A stretch of 38,697 bases of DNA, taken from NCBI GenBank assembly GCA_964390795.1, contig CAYMLQ010000016.1:1-38697 (forward strand), given 5' to 3'. A program made the position numbers and the translations under genes. Source of the DNA: CAYMLQ01 sp964390795 (lineage in GTDB: Bacteria; Verrucomicrobiota; Kiritimatiellia; RFP12; UBA1067). This document shows, piece after piece, positions 34,409 through 38,697 of this stretch (position 1 is the stretch's first letter; every line of letters begins with the position of its first letter). Below the pieces are notes generated by a model, which saw nothing but the letters and a program-made list of their open reading frames with translations, did not search any database and had not been told where the DNA came from.

Positions 34409-37039
34409 TCAATTCGTGTTCGCGCGGCGGAACTCGACCTTGCGCAGGATGCGGATCTGAAGGTAGGTGAAGCCGATCAGCGCGACCCCCAAAAACCACG
34501 CCATCGTCGTGGCGGTGCTGAAGCGCAAGTTGTTGTAGGCCTCTTTCCAGATCGCCAGGCTCAGTACGTTCGTCGCGTCGCCGGGCCCGCCGAACGTAAG
34601 CAGGAAGATGCTGCCCATGCCCTGGAACGCCGCGATGAACGCGCCCACGAAGTTGATGACCATCAGCGGCAACAGCTGCGGATAGGTGATGTGCCGGAAG
34701 CGGCTGAGGATGCCCGCGCCGTCGATCGCCGCAGCCTCGTAGTAGTCCGGCGGCAGCGCCTGCAAGGCCGCCACGTAGATCAGGCTGGCCATGCCCGCGC
34801 CCGCCCACACGCCCGGCAGGATGCAGCACAGCATCGCCAGCGCCGGATCCTGCAGCCACGTCTGACGGCTCGCGCCGAAATAGCCCAGCACCTGATTCAG
34901 CATGCCGTTCTCGGTGGGGTCGTACATAAGCTTCCACAGCAGGGCGATGACCAGCGCGCTGGTCAGATGCGGCAGAAAGTAAAGCGTGCGGAAGAACACC
35001 TTGCCGCGCGGGATCTCCGCGAGCATCAGCGCCAGCAGCACCGGCGCAAGAAAGCCCAAGAGCAGCGTCAGCCCCACATACTCCAGCGTCCTGCCCCACG
35101 CCCCCCAGAACCCCGCGTCCGTTGCCACGAGAATGAAATTGTCGAGCCCGGCCCAGCGCGTCTCGCCCACGATCTTGTACTCCTGAAAGGCCATCACCGC
35201 ACCACGGATCAGCGGGTAGTAGCTCCAGAGCGCGACCGAGAGTACGGCCGGCGCGAGCATCAGCCAAGCGGCCGCGTTGCGGGGCCGCCTAGCTGATGAG
35301 TTAGGAGGGAGGAGGGAGGAGTTAGGAGTTACCGATCGGAACAAGATACATGCGCAGACGATCACCACGATCACCGCAATCCCAAAGATCACCCGAGCGG
35401 TCGGGCGCTGGCGGTCCAGCAGGGTTTTTGACGCCCGGAACATCAGGCCGCGGTTGGCGTCGTCGTTGATGCTGCGCAGCGCCGCCGCCGTGTCGAAGTG
35501 CTCGCCCGTGTCCGCCAGCAACAAGCCCAGCAAACGGCGGTCGATCAGGTCCGACACCCCCTGCCAAAAACCCGCGTAAGGCTCCGTCCGCGCCAGGATC
35601 TCGCCGCTCCCGATGCGCTCGTAGTTCTTGCGGATTCCCGCCGGAACTTCCGCGAGATATTCGGTGAAGCCCAAGCGCGTCAGCTCCGACGGCGTACACC
35701 ACCGCGCGTGCCCCTCCAGCACCTTCTGCTTCACGGTCTCGTCGTTCACCGCCTCGCTCGCGAGTTGCTCGACGCATTTCCACACCAGGTCGCGCTCGGC
35801 CTTCGGGCGCCGCGCCACGCCCTCGGTCATGCTGTAGAAGTGCTTGTGCGCCTGGAACACCGGCTTCATCCCGGACCGCACTGCGGGAAATGGCATGATG
35901 CCCACCATGTCCGGCGGCAGGTTCAGGTCGCGCGTCAACTGCTCCACCAGCTCCGCCCCCGAGAAGAGCGCCGCCACCTCGCCCTGCGCGAAGAGCTGCG
36001 GCAGATCCTGCGTCAGGCGCGGCAGCGCCCGCACCACGCCCTTGATCACATCCGCCTCGCCGAACTCGATTATGCGCCCGCCCTCCAGCGTCACGCGGCC
36101 CGCCGCCAAGTCGGCGGGCGTCACATCCACGGGCGCCTGCGTCTGCGGGTCGCGGAGCCAGGGCGACCACGTGAGCCGCTGAAAAAAGGCCGCCGCCTCG
36201 AGCGCTTCCGGCGAGTCAAAATTCGCCTGCCACGTGCCCTCCACTTTGGAGAGATCCTCGCCCGTATCGGGAGCGGCGAAGCGCGTCTCCTCCATTGCGA
36301 AGCGGTAACTCTTGCCCGTGGCTGGCGAGACGCGTACGTTCACAACAGGCGAGCCGCCCGCGGCCTGCATCCACGGCAACCAGCCCCACGGGCGGTTCTC
36401 CGCGCCGAACGCGCGCTGGCCGCGCTGCACCTTGGCGCCCGCGACCTGCTTGCCTGGGAAAGTGAGCCGCTGGCACCAGCGGTAGAACTCGTCCCACGTG
36501 GCGGGAATGTACTCGGGGTCGAGCCCCGCCTGCCGCACCAGATCCTTGCGGTAGACGATGCCGTAATACCAGATGCCGGCCATGGGCACGCCGTAGACCT
36601 TGCCGTTGCGCGTGGCGACCTGCCGCCAGAGCGGCGGCACGTTCTTCCAGCCCGGCCAGCGCGCCTCGGTGTCGCTGATCTGCCCGTCGCCGTCCGCGTC
36701 CTCGCCGATCCACTCGTTGAGGGGATAGCAGAACCCCTGCTCGATGTCGTGGCGGATGATGTGGAACCAGCAGAAGTAGATGTCCGGCGCGGTGCCGCCC
36801 GCCAGCGAGAGCATGAAGGGCGCCCGCCCGCCCGCGCCGGGCAGCGAGAGCCCGCCCCACTTCTGCGGGTTGAGCTGCGACTCCCGCTGCGCGAGCTTCA
36901 GGATCTGGCGCGTGACCGGCCCCTCCGGAAGGTCGGGGTCATAGCCTTGCAGGAAGGTGACGGTGACCGGCTCCGCGGCCGACGCGAACCCGCACGCGAG
37001 CGCCTGGATGAGAAACGCGGCGAAAACAGTGCGCCTCAT
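34409..37039 (-). CDS. Solute-binding protein fused to a MalF-type ABC permease
   Basis: A single 876-residue frame. It has a signal peptide (1-21) and a carbohydrate-type solute-binding domain (about 25-530) with 'YGVPMAGIWYYGIVYRKDLVRQAG' (shown in part) and 'ATWDEFYRWCQ'. A perfect EF-hand loop, DADGDGQISDTE, lies near residues 111-122. A hydrophobic anchor (about 546-566) and a short positive linker made partly of 7-nt repeats follow. A complete MalF-type permease starts from about 588 and carries the EAA loop 'EAAAIDGAGILSRFRHITYP' near 766. The topology fits: binding domain outside, linker inside, permease next. Binding proteins are normally separate, so the fusion fixes a 1:1 ratio. 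The ATG overlaps the stop of a recombinase remnant by four bases and has only a weak ribosome site. No ATPase gene is in the window; a shared MsmX-type ATPase could serve. Confidence 0.9.
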   Translation of the reverse strand: MRRTVFAAFLIQALACGFASAAEPVTVTFLQGYDPDLPEGPVTRQILKLAQRESQLNPQKWGGLSLPGAGGRAPFMLSLAGGTAPDIYFCWFHIIRHDIEQGFCYPLNEWIGEDADGDGQISDTEARWPGWKNVPPLWRQVATRNGKVYGVPMAGIWYYGIVYRKDLVRQAGLDPEYIPATWDEFYRWCQRLTFPGKQVAGAKVQRGQRAFGAENRPWGWLPWMQAAGGSPVVNVRVSPATGKSYRFAMEETRFAAPDTGEDLSKVEGTWQANFDSPEALEAAAFFQRLTWSPWLRDPQTQAPVDVTPADLAAGRVTLEGGRIIEFGEADVIKGVVRALPRLTQDLPQLFAQGEVAALFSGAELVEQLTRDLNLPPDMVGIMPFPAVRSGMKPVFQAHKHFYSMTEGVARRPKAERDLVWKCVEQLASEAVNDETVKQKVLEGHARWCTPSELTRLGFTEYLAEVPAGIRKNYERIGSGEILARTEPYAGFWQGVSDLIDRRLLGLLLADTGEHFDTAAALRSINDDANRGLMFRASKTLLDRQRPTARVIFGIAVIVVIVCACILFRSVTPNSSLLPPNSSARRPRNAAAWLMLAPAVLSVALWSYYPLIRGAVMAFQEYKIVGETRWAGLDNFILVATDAGFWGAWGRTLEYVGLTLLLGFLAPVLLALMLAEIPRGKVFFRTLYFLPHLTSALVIALLWKLMYDPTENGMLNQVLGYFGASRQTWLQDPALAMLCCILPGVWAGAGMASLIYVAALQALPPDYYEAAAIDGAGILSRFRHITYPQLLPLMVINFVGAFIAAFQGMGSIFLLTFGGPGDATNVLSLAIWKEAYNNLRFSTATTMAWFLGVALIGFTYLQIRILRKVEFRRANTN
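35300..35334 (-). repeat. 7-nt repeat array coding for the SBP-permease linker
   Basis: Read on the plus strand, five units run without gaps: GTTAGGA, GGGAGGA, GGGAGGA, GTTAGGA, GTTACCG. They encode the linker stretch (S-V-T-P-N-S-S-L-L-P-P-N-S-S) between the membrane anchor and the permease. The unit sequence differs from that of the array at 32621-32725, but the period is the same. Confidence 0.8.
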
Positions 37040-37332
37040 AGCGTGTCCACCGGGCTGACGACGCCCAGCGGCCCTTGTTCAGAACGTGCGTGTAGATCGT
37101 CGCATGTATAGCCGATGTACAAGCCCGCATCGCACTCCGAGTAAAGCACATACACATAGTACATGCCGTGAATAATACCTCAGCTTGCCGCGTGAGACAA
37201 GCCGCGCACGGCTTGTCTTTTAAGCGGACCCAGCCAACATAACTCTGCTCCGTGTCGTACGCGTAGTGCCCGACCCGCAGGCAGTCCCGCAGCCGTTCCT
37301 CCAGCACCTCCCAGTTGCACGTGCCTGTCTTG
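37036..37332 (-). pseudogene. Integron-integrase-type tyrosine recombinase, ends joined by internal deletion
   Basis: The start of the frame carries 'WEVLEERLRDCLRVGHYAYDTEQSYVGWVR', shown here in parts and typical of the N-terminal SAM-like domain of IntI-type integrases. In the same frame, after about 30 non-matching codons, comes 'ATIYTHVLNKG', which carries the nucleophile tyrosine region. A frameshift then leads to 'SPVDTL' and a stop at 37036-37038. The catalytic core (Arg, Lys, His-x-x-Arg) is missing. The terminal stop overlaps the ATG of the SBP-permease gene (ATGA). A hairpin at 37196-37217 lies within it. Confidence 0.65.
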
Positions 37333-37372
37333 GGAGCGGGGACGCCCCCGTCCCCTGCATCCGCGTTTCTCA

Positions 37373-37470
37373 CTTCTGCGTTCAGCGTTCAGCATTCGGC
37401 ATTCTCCCACACTTGGGAGTTGAGCGTTGAACGTTGTGCGTTCTTCCCTTTCTTCTCTCTTCTCTTGAAC
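37373..37470. repeat. Degenerate 7-nt repeat array in recombinase debris
   Basis: About fourteen units in near-constant phase: CTTCTGC, GTTCAGC, GTTCAGC, ATTCGGC, ATTCTCC, and later GAGCGTT, GAACGTT, GTGCGTT, CTTCCCT, TTCTTCT, CTCTTCT. The 7-base period is shared with the arrays at 32621 and 35300, but the unit sequence is different again. It separates two recombinase fragments. Confidence 0.65.
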
Positions 37471-37496
37471 GCTTGCCCTCCGCAACTTCAGCGAAG

Positions 37497-37664
37497 GAAA
37501 GTTCGATAGTGGCATGGCCCCAGGTACTGTTGTACCTCGCGGATGTTCACGCCCCACAGCAGGAGGTTCGTCGCGAACGAATGCCGCAGCGTATGCACAT
37601 GCGCCGGCTTCGCGATACGCTGCAGCCACCGCAGGCAGTACGGCCGGTGCCGGTCGTCCACTAG
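37497..37664 (-). pseudogene. Tyrosine recombinase C-terminal catalytic fragment, frameshifted
   Basis: The minus-strand frame reads 'HVHTLRHSFATNLLLWGVN' followed by 'IREVQQYLG'. This is the box II region of XerC/IntI-type recombinases with the H-x-x-R pair. One extra G in a GGGG run (37517-37520) shifts the frame; removing it gives LGHATIELS, the expected continuation. No N-terminal domain precedes it. It belongs to a second recombinase copy or to a rearranged part of the remnant at 37036-37332. Confidence 0.65.
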
Positions 37665-37746
37665 ATTCCGACTTTTTCAATAGGCGTCAACGTCATGCAG
37701 GTCAACGGCTTGCGTCGCATTCATATCGTTTATCCCGTGTTGAAGC

Positions 37747-37793
37747 GGAACCGCTATCGCGGAGTGAGACTCCGACGCGAGCGGTTCCTTTTT
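37747..37793 (+). terminator. Rho-independent terminator
   Basis: GGAACCGCT (37747-37755) pairs perfectly with AGCGGTTCC (37780-37788). A second inner stem (CGGAG…CTCCG) stacks inside, and TTTTT follows at 37789-37793. This is the best terminator-like structure in the window. A short frame of 39 codons (37694-37813) overlaps it and is probably not a gene. Confidence 0.7.
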
Positions 37794-37811
37794 ATCGTGG
37801 TGGAAGCGTAA

Positions 37812-37867
37812 ACTGACTCCCTTGGCTGCTGCAATGTGCGGTGGCCGTCCTCAAACAGGGAGTCAGT
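37812..37867 (+). promoter_or_regulatory. Stem-loop covering the ribosome site of the recombinase-transposase genes
   Basis: ACTGACTCCCT (37812-37822) is perfectly inverted as AGGGAGTCAGT (37857-37867), and the ATG follows two bases later at 37869. The AGGGAG needed for ribosome binding lies in the right arm. In the RNA, an 11-bp stem would hide it. The DNA structure could instead be the terminal recognition hairpin of the IS91 element. Confidence 0.6.
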
Positions 37868-37868
37868 C

Positions 37869-38138
37869 ATGGGAGAGATCGGAAGGAAGTTCCGCCAGCA
37901 CATGCTGGTGTGCGGTTACTTGGAAGCTACGCGGGAGAGCTATGAGCAGGCCGTGGTTGCGTTGGTGCGGGACTATGGCGTCGCCTTGCCCGTGATCCAG
38001 CGCTTGCTGGGCCACAGCTCGCTGAGCACGACGGCAGTCTACTGCCATGTCTCCCGTGCGTTGATGGCCAACGTGCGCAGTCCGGGCGACACGCTCGCGC
38101 TCGACGGTCCGCGGAACAGGCCGGCGGTCGAGGTCTGA
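37869..38138 (+). pseudogene. Tyrosine recombinase with the catalytic middle deleted
   Basis: The intact 89-residue frame joins an N-terminal core-binding segment ('FRQHMLVCGYLEATRESYEQA') to a C-terminal segment ('VIQRLLGHSSLSTTAVYCHVS'). A whole enzyme has about 290-320 residues, so roughly 200 including the first Arg, the Lys and the H-x-x-R are absent. The nucleophile-region tyrosine (TTAVY) remains. The deletion kept the frame. The gene stops at 38136-38138, and the transposase GTG follows at once, so the two are coupled. It could still bind DNA but not recombine it. Confidence 0.7.
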
Positions 38139-38697
38139 GTGGCGCCGCCCCGCCACCGGGTGGCGGAGGTGTTCCGGTCGGGCTGGAAGGAGTACAGCGG
38201 CGCCCATCGCGTCGGCTGCCGTCTGGCTCAGGTCGTGCGGCATATCCTGACGTGCCGCACGGCCGCGCTGGGCGGCCGCCTGCACCGCTGCGATTCGTGC
38301 GGCGCCGAGGTGCCGCTGTACAACTCCTGCCGCGACCGGCACTGCCCCACGTGCCAGACGCTACGCAAACAGCGCTGGCAGGAAAAGCGCCGCGCGGAAG
38401 TGCTGCCCGTGCCGTACTTCCACGTTGTGTTCACCCTGCCGCATGCCCTGAACCCGTTGATCGCCGCCAACCGCTCCCTTCTGCTCGGCGAGCTGTTCGG
38501 CACGGTCAAGTGGGTGTTGCAGCACTTCGCCGCCGACCCGCAGTGGAAATTGTGCTGCGTGCTGGGCTTCATCGCCGTGCTGCACACCTGGACACAGCGC
38601 CTGACGCTCCACTACCACCTGCACTGCCTGGTGGCCGGCGGTGCGTGGGACACGAAGGAAAATGTCTGGCGCAGTGCCAACGGGCGCTTCCTTTTCG
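38139..38697 (+). CDS. IS91-family transposase, N-terminal part (runs off the window)
   Basis: The frame opens with GTG at 38139, directly after the stop of the recombinase fragment, and is still open at the right edge (186 codons visible). The N-terminal zinc-binding domain shows 'CDSCGAEVPLYNSCRDRHCPTCQ', given here as CDSCGAE … CRDRHCPTCQ. Then comes 'VLPVPYFHVVFTLPHALN', and near residue 160 the HUH-type motif in HYHLHCLVAGG. These are diagnostic of IS91 Y1/Y2 rolling-circle transposases. The catalytic tyrosine region lies beyond the edge, so whether it is intact is unknown. Confidence 0.9.
   Translation, partial: MAPPRHRVAEVFRSGWKEYSGAHRVGCRLAQVVRHILTCRTAALGGRLHRCDSCGAEVPLYNSCRDRHCPTCQTLRKQRWQEKRRAEVLPVPYFHVVFTLPHALNPLIAANRSLLLGELFGTVKWVLQHFAADPQWKLCCVLGFIAVLHTWTQRLTLHYHLHCLVAGGAWDTKENVWRSANGRFLF

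Larger units (their letters stand above)
37812..38697 (+). mobile_element. IS91-family insertion sequence with upstream recombinase gene, right part beyond window
   Basis: A tyrosine-recombinase-type ORF (37869-38138) is followed directly by an IS91-type transposase (from 38139). A subset of IS91 elements is known to carry a tyrosine-recombinase-like ORF ahead of the transposase, and that order fits here. I placed the left end at the inverted repeat 37812-37867 by inference; the true boundary could be elsewhere. IS91 elements move by rolling-circle transposition and leave no target duplication. Confidence 0.6.

Noticed and set aside
33708..35267. Long minus-strand frame overlapping ygjV and the permease domain
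   Set aside because: It is an alternative frame of two real genes; its residues are Arg/Ala/Gly-rich without membrane segments.
34409..37039. Integron cassette array next to an integrase
   Set aside because: The integrase remnant lies in the wrong orientation for attI and no attC-like sites were seen between the genes.
35498..37111. Long plus-strand open frame opposite the SBP-permease gene
   Set aside because: Antisense shadow; the reverse strand shows clear binding-protein motifs.
37196..37221. GACAAGCCG…CGGCTTGTC hairpin followed by TTTT on the plus strand
   Set aside because: It lies within recombinase-like sequence, has no plus-strand gene ending before it, and the T-run is only four bases; not called as a terminator.
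37694..37813. 39-codon plus-strand frame overlapping the terminator
   Set aside because: No ribosome site and it reads through a strong terminator stem; probably chance.

Overview
The window is GC-rich bacterial DNA. Its gene content points to the PVC superphylum, most likely Kiritimatiellota or Verrucomicrobiota and possibly from a metagenome assembly: two HzsA-related proteins carrying CXXCH haem motifs, a Tat-exported sulfatase, a Gfo/Idh/MocA oxidoreductase with a Tat signal, DUF6807 (PmoA-like) and DUF1080 proteins, several glycoside-hydrolase folds, and many intergenic hairpin repeats. This assignment is inferred from gene families. No rRNA, tRNA or CRISPR array was seen.

Layout. 1-3296 (minus) is an HzsA-like gene cut by the left edge, followed by a nested inverted-repeat element. 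3844-7059 (minus) is mfd. 7194-8828 is a run of decayed genes: RelB-YoeB toxin-antitoxin remnants, an orphan 3' gene fragment, half of an adenylate-forming ligase, and a GH16 enzyme reduced to its two ends. 9156-15673 (plus) holds an unknown protein plus sulfatase, a zinc-ribbon/winged-helix/deoxyribosyltransferase-like protein, and a sugar cluster (TIM-barrel isomerase, Gfo/Idh/MocA, DUF6807). 15688-23372 (minus) holds a membrane protein fused to a CxxC module, an HzsA-like protein fused to a formylglycine-generating-enzyme-type domain, a small ORF, a GH51-like protein apparently lacking its catalytic glutamates, an alkylguanine methyltransferase and a cupin-like protein. 23541-26099 (plus) is a P-type ATPase. 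26112-31053 (minus) holds a GH10 protein, a DUF1080 lipoprotein, glycerol kinase and a double-HTH regulator. 31287-37039 (minus) encodes an unusual carbohydrate ABC importer. The right end (37036-38697) holds tyrosine-recombinase remnants and an IS91-family transposase cut by the edge.

Functionally the window looks like a polysaccharide/sulfated-glycan and sugar-derivative utilisation region. The most unusual system is the ABC importer. One polypeptide is a solute-binding protein joined to a MalF-type permease. Its partner is a MalG-type permease with a roughly 460-residue extracytoplasmic insert. A YgjV-family membrane protein sits between them, and no ATPase gene is present. Both permease genes carry in-frame DNA repeats built from 7-nt units, and a third array with the same period lies in the nearby recombinase debris.

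A second theme is genome remodelling. Several genes have been reduced to their N- and C-terminal ends joined in frame (GH16, two tyrosine recombinases), and intergenic regions carry a family of hairpins, some nested inside larger inverted repeats. All family assignments rest on reading motifs by eye; no database search was run.
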